A stretch of DNA of 64,000 nt, from assembly GCF_003591515.1 (NCBI RefSeq), contig NZ_QZCG01000014.1, forward strand, positions 1-64,000. Reading direction: 5' to 3'. Under the pieces are notes generated by a model. It was not told the DNA's origin. It ran no database searches and saw only the letters and a program-made list of their open reading frames with translations. This stretch comes from Paracoccus onubensis. GTDB taxonomy: Bacteria; Pseudomonadota; Alphaproteobacteria; Rhodobacterales; Rhodobacteraceae. How positions within the stretch are numbered: position 1 is the first letter of the stretch; every line of letters begins with the position of its first letter. Below, in pieces: positions 23,541 to 33,254 of the stretch. Both the position numbers and the translations under genes were made by a program.

Positions 23541-25197
23541 GGTTCACCTCGGTCATTTCTCGGAAGTTCTGGAAATCCCATTTGCGGCCGGGCGCGGCCT
23601 CGATCAGGGTGCGGGTATAGTCGTGCCGGGGATGAACCAGCACTTCGGCAGCAGAGCCCTGTTCGACGACAACGCCCTGCTGCATCACGATCACATCGTC
23701 GCAGATCTGTGCCGCGACCCTCAGATCATGGGTGATGAAAACGATGGCGATGCCCAATTCTTGCTGCAACTGGTCAAGCAGGCTCAGAACCTGTGCCTGA
23801 ACCGAAACGTCAAGCGCCGAGACCGCCTCGTCGGCGACCAGAACATCCGGGCGCATCATCACCGCGCGGGCGATGGCGATCCGTTGCCGCTGCCCGCCCG
23901 AGAACTGATGGGGATAGCGCCGCAATGAACCTTCGGGAAGCCCGACGAATTCAAGCATCCGGCCAGCCTCTGCCAGCGCCTCCCTGCGCGAGGTGCCGTA
24001 ATTCAACGGCCCTTCGATCAGACTGTCGGCAACCTTCCATCTGGGGTTCAGCGACCGCATCGGATCCTGAAACACCACCTGAAGTTTCTTGCGATGGGGC
24101 TTAAGGGCGTTCCGGCCAAGACTGGCGATATCCTTGCCGTCGAGCAGGATCTGCCCCGATGACGGATCGATCAGCCGCATGATACAGCGTGCGACAGTGG
24201 ACTTGCCCGAACCGGATTCACCGACAATCCCCAATGTCCGACTGCGGTGAAGGGTAAAATTGACATCCTTGGCCGCGTGAGTCTCGGGGAGTTTCCGCAA
24301 CAACCCGCCGCCGCCATATATCTTGTTCAGATCTGTGACCTGCAGCACCGCCTCATCTCCGGCCGGTCTGGGCGCGCGCGGCGACAGGCTGGGCACCGCC
24401 GTCAGAAGTTCGCGCGTGTATTCGGCCCGGGGCTGCCGGAGAAGCTGTTCGACCGGGCCATGTTCGGCGATCTCACCGCGCCGCATCACATAGACCGTAT
24501 CCGCGATTTCGGCCACGACACCCATATCATGAGTGATAAACAGAACGGCAGTGCCATGAACCCGTTGCAATTCCGCGATCAGCGACAGGATCTGCTTCTG
24601 CGTAGTCACGTCAAGCGCGGTCGTAGGTTCATCCGCGATCAGCAGGACAGGCTCCAGCACCAGCGCCATGGCGATCATGATCCGCTGCCGCTGGCCGCCG
24701 GAAAGCTGATGCGGATAAGACCGGAAAATACGTGGCACATCCGGCAGATGAACCTGCTCCATGATCGCGATGGCCCGCGCGCGCCGCTCGGCTGCAGAAA
24801 GTTCGGTGTGAAGCTCCATGACCTCCATGATCTGATCGCCCACCCGCAGCACGGGATTAAGCGCGGTCATCGGCTCCTGAAAGATCATCGCGACCCGGGC
24901 GGCGCGCAATTCGCGCATCTGCACCTGCGTAAGCGGTAGCAGATCCCGGCCTTCGAGATTGATCCTGCCCTGGGTGACCTGCAGTGCCTCGGGCAGCAAC
25001 CCCATGATCGCAAGCGATGTGACGGATTTTCCCGACCCGGATTCACCAACCAGACAGACCGTTTCGCCCTGCCTGATGGTTATGTCGATATTATTCAGAA
25101 CCTGTGGTTGTCCGGCGGTATCCGGCAACGTCACCGTCAGGTTCTCGGCGGTCAGGGCGACGGGGCTGGCGTCGAAGTTTCGTGACTTGAACTGCAT
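23524..25197 (-). CDS. Dipeptide/oligopeptide ABC transporter, fused two-domain ATPase
   Basis: 557 residues with two complete nucleotide-binding domains (DppD-DppF type). Walker A sites are GESGSGKSVTSLAI (about 51-64) and GESGSGKSTVARCI (about 328-341), each followed by an LSGGQ/FSGGQRQRI signature and Walker B (LLIADEPTTALDV and VLVADEAVSALDV). The second Walker B has Ala-Val in place of the common Pro-Thr, but Asp-Glu are kept. It energises the permease pair encoded next. Fused peptide ATPases are common in Rhizobiales and Rhodobacterales. Confidence 0.93.
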   Translation of the reverse strand: MQFKSRNFDASPVALTAENLTVTLPDTAGQPQVLNNIDITIRQGETVCLVGESGSGKSVTSLAIMGLLPEALQVTQGRINLEGRDLLPLTQVQMRELRAARVAMIFQEPMTALNPVLRVGDQIMEVMELHTELSAAERRARAIAIMEQVHLPDVPRIFRSYPHQLSGGQRQRIMIAMALVLEPVLLIADEPTTALDVTTQKQILSLIAELQRVHGTAVLFITHDMGVVAEIADTVYVMRRGEIAEHGPVEQLLRQPRAEYTRELLTAVPSLSPRAPRPAGDEAVLQVTDLNKIYGGGGLLRKLPETHAAKDVNFTLHRSRTLGIVGESGSGKSTVARCIMRLIDPSSGQILLDGKDIASLGRNALKPHRKKLQVVFQDPMRSLNPRWKVADSLIEGPLNYGTSRREALAEAGRMLEFVGLPEGSLRRYPHQFSGGQRQRIAIARAVMMRPDVLVADEAVSALDVSVQAQVLSLLDQLQQELGIAIVFITHDLRVAAQICDDVIVMQQGVVVEQGSAAEVLVHPRHDYTRTLIEAAPGRKWDFQNFREMTEVNHADPA

Positions 25198-25200
25198 GAC

Positions 25201-26079
25201 CTACCCCGCCCGCTTCTTGAGGCGCGGATCCAGCATGTCACGCGCCGCATCGCCCAGAAGATTGATCGACAGGATACAGAGCGACAGCATGATCCCCGGA
25301 TACAGGATCAGATCCGGCTTGATCCGGAAGAACAGCCGCCCTTCGGCCATGATATTGCCCCAGGTCGGCGTTTCGGTGCTGACGCCCGCGCCAAGGAATG
25401 ACAGCAGCGCCTCGGTCAGGATGGCCGATGCAAGGACATAGGTTCCCTGCACGATCAGCGGCGCAAGCGTATTGGGCAACAAATGCCGGATCAGGATTTT
25501 CGGCATCGACGATCCCAGCGCCAGCGCCGCCTCGACATAGGGTTCTTCGCGTGCGGCCAGCACGACGGCGCGCACCAGCCGGACGACGCGCGGAATCTCG
25601 GGGATGGTGATCGCCGCGATGACGGATGTGACCGAAGGGCCGTTCAGCGCGACAAGCGCGATGGCCAGAAGGATCGCGGGAATGGCCATCAGCGCATCCA
25701 TCATCCGCATAATGATCGCATCCGCCATGCGGTAGAACCCCGCGACCAGCCCGATGACAAGACCGATGATGACCGAGACGACCGCTGCCAATATACCGAT
25801 ATACAGTGACAGCCGCCCGCCGATCAGCACACGGCTGAGAATATCGCGGCCGTAATTGTCGGTACCCAGAGGATGGCCTTCCATCGGCCCCTTGAGACGG
25901 GACAGAGGGTCCATCTGCAGCGGATCATGGGGCGCGAACCAGGGCGCCAGAATAGAGCAGATAACGATCAGTGACAGGACCACGACCGCGATCTTCGGGC
26001 CCAATCCAAAATGAGAAAGCCGGAAGACGCGCAGGATGGGCTGCATCGCGGCCGCGGGCTGAGCAGGCTGTGACATCAA
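25201..26079 (-). CDS. Peptide ABC transporter permease (DppC type)
   Basis: 292 residues with an N-terminal DppC-like segment (LGTDNYGRDILSRVLIGGRLSLYIG), six hydrophobic segments and the EAA loop EEPYVEAALALGSSMPKILIRHLLPN that contacts the ATPase. It lies three bases from the ATPase gene and overlaps the DppB-type gene by four bases. It forms the inner-membrane channel together with that partner. Confidence 0.93.
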   Translation of the reverse strand: MMSQPAQPAAAMQPILRVFRLSHFGLGPKIAVVVLSLIVICSILAPWFAPHDPLQMDPLSRLKGPMEGHPLGTDNYGRDILSRVLIGGRLSLYIGILAAVVSVIIGLVIGLVAGFYRMADAIIMRMMDALMAIPAILLAIALVALNGPSVTSVIAAITIPEIPRVVRLVRAVVLAAREEPYVEAALALGSSMPKILIRHLLPNTLAPLIVQGTYVLASAILTEALLSFLGAGVSTETPTWGNIMAEGRLFFRIKPDLILYPGIMLSLCILSINLLGDAARDMLDPRLKKRAG

Positions 26080-27017
26080 TAGCGTATCCTTGGATCAAAG
26101 AAGGTGTAACTGAGGTCAATGACCAGATTCACCAGCACATAAAGAAAGCTTGTCAGCAGGATCATGGCCTGAATCACCGGATAGTCGCGCGCCAGGATCG
26201 CATCGACCGTCAGGCGGCCGATTCCAGGGATATTAAACACCGTTTCGGTGACGACAACGCCTCCGATCAGCAGCGCGAACCCCGTGCCGATTACGGTCAG
26301 GATCGGCACGGCGGCGTTTTTTAACGCGTGCCGAAACAGCACCCGCCTTTCGGAGGCCCCCTTCGCCCTTGCGGTACGGATGTAATCCTCGCCCAGAACT
26401 TCCAGCATATTGGCGCGGGTCATTCGGGCGATCAGCGCGACATAGATCGTCGTCAGCGTCAGCGCCGGAAGAAAAGCATGGGTCATGAACGCGCCCAGTC
26501 CCTGCGACAGCGGCACGTAGCCCTGTACCGGAAACCAGTTCAGCTTCAGCGAAAAGATCAGGATGAAAATATAGCCGGTCACAAAGACAGGGACCGAGAA
26601 ACCCAGAACCGAGAATGTCATGACCACGTAATCCGCGCCTTTGCGGTGCTTCCATGCCGCAAGCACGCCCATCGGGATCGCGAGCGCCACCGACATCAAT
26701 ATGGTCAGCACCCCGATCGACAGGGTCGGACCGATACGAGAAGCGATCATCGAGGATACCGGCGTGCTTGAGATCAGGGAGGTGCCCAGATCGCCCCTCG
26801 CAAGCTGGCCGATCCATTTCGCGAACTGGATATGCAATGGTTCGTTCAGACCCATTGCTTCGCGGATACGTTCAAGTTTGGCAGGTGTCGTCATGTCCCC
26901 CGCGAGGATCGCAGCCGGATCGCCCGGGGTCAGGCGAAGCAGCAGAAACACGAATACCGCAACCAGCAGCATCACCGGGATGACAGCCAGGATACGCCGC
27001 AGGATATAGCCGAACAT
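26076..27017 (-). CDS. Peptide ABC transporter permease (DppB type)
   Basis: 313 residues. The N-terminus MFGYILRRILAVIPVMLLVAVFVFLLLRLTPGDPA is diagnostic of DppB permeases, and the EAA loop reads GEDYIRTARAKGASERRVLFRHALKN. There are about six membrane segments. It is translated between the binding-protein gene and the DppC-type gene. Confidence 0.93.
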   Translation of the reverse strand: MFGYILRRILAVIPVMLLVAVFVFLLLRLTPGDPAAILAGDMTTPAKLERIREAMGLNEPLHIQFAKWIGQLARGDLGTSLISSTPVSSMIASRIGPTLSIGVLTILMSVALAIPMGVLAAWKHRKGADYVVMTFSVLGFSVPVFVTGYIFILIFSLKLNWFPVQGYVPLSQGLGAFMTHAFLPALTLTTIYVALIARMTRANMLEVLGEDYIRTARAKGASERRVLFRHALKNAAVPILTVIGTGFALLIGGVVVTETVFNIPGIGRLTVDAILARDYPVIQAMILLTSFLYVLVNLVIDLSYTFFDPRIRY

Positions 27018-27101
27018 CGGAACTCCTTGAAACTATGGATCGGTCGTTTACGGGGCAGCTTGCCGGAACAGGCCGCCCCGCCACGGGTCCTGAACCGGGG
27101 A

Positions 27102-28667
27102 TCAGTCGGCCTTCTTCATGTTCCAGAACACCGGAACAGGCGACGGGATCATATCGGTGATCGTGTTTCTTCTGGCTTGCGGGAAACCGTATTGACCAAG
27201 CGGAATCAGAAGCACGTTATCGGTCGCATGCCGCTGAATTTCCTCGGCTGCCGCTTTTTGCGCCTCGGCCCCTTCAGCCGCGATGAATTCGGCCTTGAGC
27301 TCTTCGATCTTCTCGTCGGTCGGCCAGCCGAACCACGCATCGTCACCCTGCCCGTTCAGCATCGGGTTGCTTATGGGATCGGAAATCTCGGGCACCAGCC
27401 AGTTGGTGATGAAGATATTCCAGCCTCCATCGGCAGGCGCGGACTGGCTGGCCCGGCGGGTGACCAGGGTCTGCCAATCCATCTGCTGCATGTCGACATT
27501 GAACCCGGCATCGCGCAGCTGCTGCGAAATCACGACCGGTTGGGTCGCCAGCGTCACGACATCCGTCGGTGCCATCAGCACGATCGGAGTGCCGTCATAG
27601 CCAGCCTCTTCCAGAAGCGCCTTGGCCTTGTCGACCCCGTTCCCCTCGACCAGCGTCTCGGCGCCGGTTGCACTTTCCAGCGGCGCGCCGCATCCAAGAA
27701 CCGCTCCGCAGATCGTATAATACTCGGGATTTCCTGCCATCGCGGCAAGAACGGGTTCTTGCGAGATGGCGTAAAGCGCCGCCTGACGGATTTTCTGATT
27801 GTCGAAGGGCGGATGCAGGAAGTTCAGGCGGGCCATGGTCTGATAACCGACCGGCTCCCGCACTTCGACAGTCAGGTTCGGATCGCCTTCGAGAAGCGGC
27901 AACAGATCGACCTGCAGGACTTCAATATAATCGATCTCTCCGCTCAGGATGGCGTTCACCGCCGTCTGGATATCCCCCATGGTGACCCATTTGACCGCAT
28001 CGACATTCACGACCTTGCCACCAGCCATACCGTCTGCCGGTTCGTCACGCGGGACGTAATCGGGATTCTTGCGATAGGTCACGCTGACGCCGGGCTGGAA
28101 TTCATCCTCGGCGAAGATGAACGGGCCCGATCCGGTATAATCGGTGACCGCTTCATCTGCAGGCTGCTCTGCCACGCGGGCAGGCATGATGAATGGCGGA
28201 ATGGCTGATTGCTTGGACAGAATGCTCAGCAGCGGGGCGAATGGTTCCTTCAGCGTCCAGGTGATCGTCTTGTCATCCGTCGCCTCCAGACTCTCGGTGC
28301 GATCCATGATGACCTGACCGCCCGCATCGTTCTGTGCCCAGCGGTTCAGCGAAGCAACCGCGTCGGCTGCCGTCACGGGCGCATCATCATGGAATTTCAG
28401 CCCGTCGCGCAGCGTAAAGACATAGGTCTTCTTGTCCTCCGAGATCTCCCAATCGGCCATCTGCGGCTGCGGCTCGAAATTGGAATCCTGCGCAAGCAGG
28501 ACATCATAGATCATATAGGCATGGTTGCGGGTGATATGCGCCGTAGTCATGATCGGGTCGAGTACCCGCAAACCGGAATGCATCACCGCGGTGATGGTCT
28601 TCTCGGCCCATGCCGCACCGGTCATCAATGTCGATGCCAGTAACGCGGCGGTCAGTTTCTTGAGCAT
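27102..28667 (-). CDS. Periplasmic peptide-binding protein of the ABC importer
   Basis: ATG 28667 follows GGGAG and starts a classical signal peptide, MLKKLTAALLASTLMTGAAWAE, giving 521 residues. The frame can be read further upstream but without support. The mature protein is of the SBP_bac_5 family (DGLKFHDDAPVTAADAVASL is the typical family segment). It is the first gene of the minus-strand operon that also holds two permeases, the fused ATPase and two M20 hydrolases. The M20 partners suggest an N-acyl amino acid or small peptide as ligand. Confidence 0.92.
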   Translation of the reverse strand: MLKKLTAALLASTLMTGAAWAEKTITAVMHSGLRVLDPIMTTAHITRNHAYMIYDVLLAQDSNFEPQPQMADWEISEDKKTYVFTLRDGLKFHDDAPVTAADAVASLNRWAQNDAGGQVIMDRTESLEATDDKTITWTLKEPFAPLLSILSKQSAIPPFIMPARVAEQPADEAVTDYTGSGPFIFAEDEFQPGVSVTYRKNPDYVPRDEPADGMAGGKVVNVDAVKWVTMGDIQTAVNAILSGEIDYIEVLQVDLLPLLEGDPNLTVEVREPVGYQTMARLNFLHPPFDNQKIRQAALYAISQEPVLAAMAGNPEYYTICGAVLGCGAPLESATGAETLVEGNGVDKAKALLEEAGYDGTPIVLMAPTDVVTLATQPVVISQQLRDAGFNVDMQQMDWQTLVTRRASQSAPADGGWNIFITNWLVPEISDPISNPMLNGQGDDAWFGWPTDEKIEELKAEFIAAEGAEAQKAAAEEIQRHATDNVLLIPLGQYGFPQARRNTITDMIPSPVPVFWNMKKAD

Positions 28668-28845
28668 GTAATTCTCCCTGTTGGTGAGTATCCGTGCCCC
28701 CGTCTTGTTGCGGTTTCCCAAAGCAAAGCGAGACGCTGTCCAATGGGTGCGGGGTGTCACTGATTCGATCGGCACGAGCCCCGGAAAGATGCGGCCATGT
28801 TAACATGAATTGCTGGCCTGTCCGGCATTCGCCAACGAATATTAA

Positions 28846-28864
28846 TGTATTGCATTCCGATACA
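28846..28864. promoter_or_regulatory. Candidate operator in the divergent SBP/IclR region
   Basis: TGTAT and ATACA form an inverted repeat around nine bases, overlapping two TTGCATT direct repeats. It sits between the IclR gene and the transporter operon, where an IclR-family site would be expected. Confidence 0.4.
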
Positions 28865-28923
28865 GTTGCATTGAATATAAAGGTTACGTCGCGGCACAGT
28901 TTTATGTCAACGATTTGATCCAC

Positions 28924-29709
28924 ATGAGTCCGAAGATGCAACCGAAAGCCCTCAGGGCACAGTCGGATCCGGTATTTGTCCAATCCTTGGGCAAGGCAAT
29001 GCGGGTGCTTGAGGCATTCCGGGATAGCGACGCTCCGCTTTCTCTTGCCGAGATTTCCAGCCGCGCCGGAATCACCCGCAGTGCCGCGCAAAGAATCGTG
29101 CACAGCTTTCGACAGCTTGGATATATGCGGCTAAGCGATGACGGCCGTGGCTTCCTGCTTGATCTGGGGATCCTCGATCTGACCTATAATTACCTGCGCA
29201 TGCATCCCCTGATCCGCCGCGCGACCCCGATCCTGCAGGAACTGCGCCGCACTGTCCGGGAACGGGTCGATCTGTCGCTGTTCGACGGTCAAAGGATGGT
29301 CTACGCAGCCAGGCTGCAAAGCAAGCGAGAGGTATTCTTCGCTACCCTCATCGGCCACAGCGTTCCCACCTATTGCACATCAGGAGGCTGGGCGGTGCTG
29401 GCCATGCTGCCGGATGACGAGGTGAACATGCTGCTGTCCGCCGCCGAGATGCGGCAGGTAACCCCCCGCACCCTGACCGATCCGCAAGCCATACGCGAGC
29501 AGATCGAACTGACCCGGCAGAATGGTCACTCACTGGCCATTGAGCAGATTCTGATGGGAGAAGTGGCCATCGGCGTCGCCATTTCCGGCTCCGACAACCG
29601 TCCCGCAGGCGCAATTCATATTGCCGGAAACCTGTCCGAATGGCAGCCCGAGGAATTCCGCCGTCATGTCGCCCCGCTGGCCTCGGCGGCAGCGAGCGCG
29701 ATGATCTGA
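28924..29709 (+). CDS. IclR-family transcriptional regulator
   Basis: 261 residues from ATG 28924 (a TTG at 28915 is also possible; neither has a clear Shine-Dalgarno). The N-terminal winged helix includes LSLAEISSRAGITRSAAQRIVHSFRQLGYM, and the C-terminal effector domain has the IclR pattern of VDLSLFDGQRMVYAARLQSKR and SWAVLAM-like CTSGGWAVLAM. It is divergent from the peptide ABC operon and is its most likely regulator, responding to an imported substrate or its product. Confidence 0.88.
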   Translation: MSPKMQPKALRAQSDPVFVQSLGKAMRVLEAFRDSDAPLSLAEISSRAGITRSAAQRIVHSFRQLGYMRLSDDGRGFLLDLGILDLTYNYLRMHPLIRRATPILQELRRTVRERVDLSLFDGQRMVYAARLQSKREVFFATLIGHSVPTYCTSGGWAVLAMLPDDEVNMLLSAAEMRQVTPRTLTDPQAIREQIELTRQNGHSLAIEQILMGEVAIGVAISGSDNRPAGAIHIAGNLSEWQPEEFRRHVAPLASAAASAMI

Positions 29710-29865
29710 CCGGCGCGCTTTCCTGCTCATCCCGTGCATCTGTCTTGCGCGACAACGCCACTAATGGCAAAATAACTGCAATCAAACAAAGCCCACACGG
29801 CATTTCATGGCCGGAGAGGGACAAACAGGCAAATATAATAAGCAAGTACAATAAGGTGGGACAGG

Positions 29866-30369
29866 ATGAGCAGTTTCTCTAGATGCCTCGGGCTGGGATT
29901 GTGCGCGGGGATCATCGTCCTCGCCGGATGCTCGAGCAACAAGAATACGCGCGCAAGATATTCAAGCAAGGATCTGAATTGCATGGAACGCGCCATTTTC
30001 TTCGAGGCGAACAGATCCAGCAGGGACGGGATGATCGCCGTCGGCACGGTTGTCATGAACCGGGTCGAGTCGGACGAATTCCCCAATACGGTATGCGGCG
30101 TCGTCGGCCAGAAGAACCAGTTCGCACCGGGTGTGCTGAGCAGGCCGATGAACTCCAAAGCGCTTCCCGACGTGAAAGAGGCCGCGCATGCGGTCCTGAA
30201 CGGCGAAAGGCAGCGCGGAGTCCAGAGCGCGAAGTTCTTCCATACCGCGGGCTACAGCTTTCCCTATGACAACATGCACTATGTTCTCGTGGCAGGTGGC
30301 AATGCCTTTTACGAGAAGCGCAAATCCAACTTCGTGACCCAACGCGTTCCCCCTGCCCCGATCGACTGA
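29866..30369 (+). CDS. SleB-like cell wall hydrolase, lipoprotein
   Basis: 167 residues. The N-terminus has a lipoprotein signal with lipobox LAGC (Cys22). The rest matches the Hydrolase_2/SleB fold: LNCMERAIFFEANRSSRDGMIAVGTVVMNRV, where Glu in FFEA is the catalytic acid, then FPNTVCGVVGQKNQF. Such proteins cut glycan strands of peptidoglycan. As a lipoprotein it would act in the periplasm at a membrane. It stands alone between the IclR and HspQ genes. Confidence 0.85.
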   Translation: MSSFSRCLGLGLCAGIIVLAGCSSNKNTRARYSSKDLNCMERAIFFEANRSSRDGMIAVGTVVMNRVESDEFPNTVCGVVGQKNQFAPGVLSRPMNSKALPDVKEAAHAVLNGERQRGVQSAKFFHTAGYSFPYDNMHYVLVAGGNAFYEKRKSNFVTQRVPPAPID

Positions 30370-30505
30370 CGCGGGCCTCTGACCCGGATTGAACTTTTTG
30401 AGATTTTGGTCGGGGACGGCCTGTCTGATGGTGGACAGAAGCGCCTTTGGACATTAAAACCCCGCCAGTTCGGTACGATGTCAGGAAGGTCAGGGACCGT
30501 TGTAT

Positions 30506-30832
30506 ATGAAGATGCCCCGCGCAAAATTCAGTCTTGGGCAGGTCGTCCGCCATAAGGAGCGGCCGTTTCGCGGTGTCATTTTCGACGTGGATCCTCAATT
30601 CGCGAATACCGAGGAATGGTACGATTCCATTCCCGAAGACATACGCCCCTCCAAGAACCAGCCCTTCTATCACCTCTATGCCGAAACCGAGGCGACCTAT
30701 TACGTCGCCTATGTCTCCGAGCAGAATCTGATTCTTGATATGTCGGGCGAGCCGTTGAACCATCCCGAAGTGGTCGAGATGTTCGGCGAGTTCGAGGATG
30801 GGCGTTATCCTTTGCAGGAGCCGCTGAACTGA
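30506..30832 (+). CDS. hspQ: HspQ, heat shock/hemimethylated-DNA-binding family protein
   Basis: 108 residues from ATG 30506, with CAGGGA about ten bases upstream. KFSLGQVVRHKERPFRGVIFDVDPQFANTEEWY and NQPFYHLYAE are hallmarks of HspQ (YccV). In enterics HspQ modulates Lon and Clp proteolysis. The C-terminus VEMFGEFEDGRYPLQ is normal for alphaproteobacteria. tRNA-Arg follows. Confidence 0.9.
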   Translation: MKMPRAKFSLGQVVRHKERPFRGVIFDVDPQFANTEEWYDSIPEDIRPSKNQPFYHLYAETEATYYVAYVSEQNLILDMSGEPLNHPEVVEMFGEFEDGRYPLQEPLN

Positions 30833-30893
30833 TCCGATCCCTGTCAGGACCGGGTTGCGCAATTCCTCTGCATCGCGCAAAAGACGGACATGC

Positions 30894-30970
30894 GGTCCCG
30901 TAGCTCAACTGGATAGAGCAGCCGACTTCTAATCGGCAGGTTGAGGGTTCAAGTCCTTCCGGGATCGCCA
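30894..30970 (+). tRNA. tRNA-Arg (anticodon UCU)
   Basis: The acceptor stem GGTCCCG pairs with CGGGATC (one G-U), followed by GCCA with encoded CCA. Anticodon stem GCCGA/UCGGC encloses CUUCUAA, giving UCU. Length 77 bases. Confidence 0.97.
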
Positions 30971-31011
30971 GTTTGACCTTAACCAATCGTGAATCCGCCT
31001 GAGAAAGCCGA

Positions 31012-31863
31012 TCATTGGATCCGCGCATAAGCCTCGAATATTGGCGATGGCCGGCCTGATCCGTCAAAAAATGCGGAGGTTGACAGACTTTTCCCATCGC
31101 CGAAAGTCCCGCTGGCAAGCCAGCTGTAACCTTTGATCCAGGGGGTGCCGTCCATGTAGGCACAGATTTCCTGAAGGAAGCGGATCGTGTCGTCGACCTT
31201 GTATCTGTTAGGGCGGCGACCCTCTGCGGCTCGCCAGTCCGCAACACCGATCTCGGTAACCCAAAGCGGCCGACCGTACAGGCGGTAGGTTTCCTCAAGC
31301 CGCTCCACGACCTGCTCTGCATTCGGCGCGGAATAGGAATGCACACCGATACTGTCGATCTTCAGCCGTCGCCTGTCGGCCTGAAGCATGAAGTTCGTCA
31401 TCCACCGCCCACGTGAATTGACGCAGGACGGCGAGACGATCTCATCCGCCAGATCCTCGATCCGCGGCCAGGCCGCCAGCGCCTCGGGGACCGACATGTT
31501 CGCCTGATTGCGAGCATCAGGCTCGTTGAAGCCAAAGAGGATCGGCTGGCGCCCGCTCAAGCGAGACAGCTGTGCGGGCGTTCGCCCGGGGTGCCAGCCC
31601 CAGACCATCGGAATAAAGGGGGCCTTTACCTGCCGGAACTGCTCCAGACTCCAGTTATAGTACCAGTTGCACCCAAGTCGCGATGAATAAAGCTCCTCTG
31701 CTCCGCAGAAGCCTTTTTTACCGGAAGCCCGAAACCCATAGACGCGGGAAGCCGCCAGCGCCGAAACTGCGCCGGCCAAACCGAGCCTCAGCATCGAGCG
31801 GCGCGACAGCGTTGAAAGATCCGACACCCGAGCGTCCTGTTTCAATGCATCTCCTTCGACCAT
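31012..31863 (-). CDS. Secreted glycoside hydrolase, GH128-like
   Basis: From ATG 31863 the product is 283 residues with a twin-arginine-type signal (SRRSMLRLGLAGAVSALAASRVYG). The catalytic domain shows GCNWYYNWSLEQF, FIPMVWGWHPG, ILFGFNEPD and PLWVTEIGVADW; the two Glu in NEP and TEI are the expected acid/base and nucleophile of the glycosyl hydrolase catalytic-core family behind GH128, which includes endo-beta-1,3-glucanases. The start is uncertain because no Shine-Dalgarno is seen. It converges on tRNA-Arg. Confidence 0.75.
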   Translation of the reverse strand: MVEGDALKQDARVSDLSTLSRRSMLRLGLAGAVSALAASRVYGFRASGKKGFCGAEELYSSRLGCNWYYNWSLEQFRQVKAPFIPMVWGWHPGRTPAQLSRLSGRQPILFGFNEPDARNQANMSVPEALAAWPRIEDLADEIVSPSCVNSRGRWMTNFMLQADRRRLKIDSIGVHSYSAPNAEQVVERLEETYRLYGRPLWVTEIGVADWRAAEGRRPNRYKVDDTIRFLQEICAYMDGTPWIKGYSWLASGTFGDGKSLSTSAFFDGSGRPSPIFEAYARIQ

Positions 31864-32015
31864 AGCGCAGAAGAAAAAGCAGAGACAACGCCCCCATCGC
31901 AGGCCAATGATCAGGGTTGCGTCCGATATATGATTAAAATTCAAACAGCCAGCTTGATTAGATTTCATACAGGCGGCAATTTGCTGATGAAAGTATGTTA
32001 TTTTGGGATTGTTGG

Positions 32016-32549
32016 ATGCATAAAATCTTCAAACTTGTTGCGGTTTCACTAATCGGCGCGACATTGGCTGCCTGCGCGGGACCGGGACCCAAGCAGGCTG
32101 TTCTCTCGGCTCAGCAGGCACAACAGATAAGCGTTCGCGAAGCGCAGATCGACGTGTCGGCAATTGGCGCGGCGACGTCCGGTCGAAAGGTTCCGGCCTC
32201 CACGGTCAGGGACGAATTGCGCAAGGCATCGGGTGTGTTGCTGTGGTCGAATGGGCCGCGCGACGCTGTTGCGGTCGTGAAAATCGACAGCGTCAATATC
32301 ATCGGCGTTGGACAGACAGTCCTGATCGGCGGCGAAAGCACGATGCGCGGCTCGGTATCGCTGGTTGATGCGAAAACTCGGGATGTCATCGTCCCTCCAC
32401 AGGAAATCTCATCCGGTGGCGGCGGCTATACTCCCGGCGGCTTGATAGGTGCAGCCACACTGGAGGATAAGAGCCTTGAGACGACCCAACTGGCCACGGA
32501 ATTCATGAGACGGGCCCGTTTGGCGATTTACAATCCCAATCCGAAATAG
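32016..32549 (+). CDS. Lipoprotein of unknown function
   Basis: 177 residues from ATG 32016. The signal ends in a lipobox, ATLAACAG. The mature part has a beta-rich pattern with VAVVKIDSVNI, and GQTVLIGGESTMRGSVSLVDAKTRDVIVPPQEISSGGGGYTPGGLIG, then LATEFMRRARLAIYNPNPK. I do not recognise a function; the general form is that of small outer-membrane lipoproteins that assemble or insert at the envelope. It is divergent from the GH128-like gene, with an AT-rich intergenic region. Confidence 0.7.
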   Translation: MHKIFKLVAVSLIGATLAACAGPGPKQAVLSAQQAQQISVREAQIDVSAIGAATSGRKVPASTVRDELRKASGVLLWSNGPRDAVAVVKIDSVNIIGVGQTVLIGGESTMRGSVSLVDAKTRDVIVPPQEISSGGGGYTPGGLIGAATLEDKSLETTQLATEFMRRARLAIYNPNPK

Positions 32550-32634
32550 AGTGAATGGATACAAGCGCGTAAGCCGATCCGTTAGCAGCCGCTTCCTGCC
32601 TGGCACAACGCCACTTTGCGGATAGTTTCGCCGG

Positions 32635-32934
32635 TCAGGAACTATCCGCCGCCGGGAAGGCTGCGGTCAGTTCCGCTTCCTTCGATTGCTTGTCATAGAT
32701 GCAGACATAGCGATCGAGTCCCGCATCCGTCCGATGATAGACGATGGCCGCGCCGTAGCTTTCCGAGCCAAACGGATTGACCTCGACCAGGACTGTGCCC
32801 TCCTTCGGGGACAAAGCCTCGCAGGCGGCTTGCACATCGGCGCGGAACTCGGCCCATGCGTCATCTGACGATGCATAGGAAAAAGCGGGCAGGCCAAACG
32901 CCAGAAAGCCTGCAAGAACGAGGGAGCGGGTCAT
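32635..32934 (-). CDS. Small secreted hypothetical protein
   Basis: 99 residues from ATG 32934, beginning with a signal peptide (MTRSLVLAGFLAFGLPAFSYASS). The mature ~77 residues contain two Cys (AACEAL and YVCIYDK) that could pair, and end in an acidic tail. No known domain is recognised. Alternative upstream start at 32961 adds nine residues. Confidence 0.6.
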   Translation of the reverse strand: MTRSLVLAGFLAFGLPAFSYASSDDAWAEFRADVQAACEALSPKEGTVLVEVNPFGSESYGAAIVYHRTDAGLDRYVCIYDKQSKEAELTAAFPAADSS

Positions 32935-33254
32935 CGAAGTCTCCGTATCTGGGTCATGCATTGGTAAAGCGCATGCGGCCTGCCCACAAGGCCATGGCTC
33001 GGGCCAAAGCGTTGATCAGCAAATGCCGCCCAAGTAATCCACAGCCCCGCCGCGCAGCTTTTTCACAAGGATATCATGACCCGATACCTGCTCATGCGCT
33101 GGGCGCAGATCGCGTTTCATGCAGTGAAAATACTCTTTCCGGCATGAATCCGCCGTGACTTCAGGCAGAAGAACATGGGTGGATTGCGCCCGTCGCACGG
33201 ATTGGGTCTATGTTGCCGCGACCTCGATATTGATTAACCGGACGGAGCCGGAAA
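32935..33254. other. Intergenic region, nothing recognised
   Basis: A short minus-strand frame (33016-33198) has no motif and no ribosome binding site, so it is not called. No clear promoter or repeat stands out. Confidence 0.5.
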
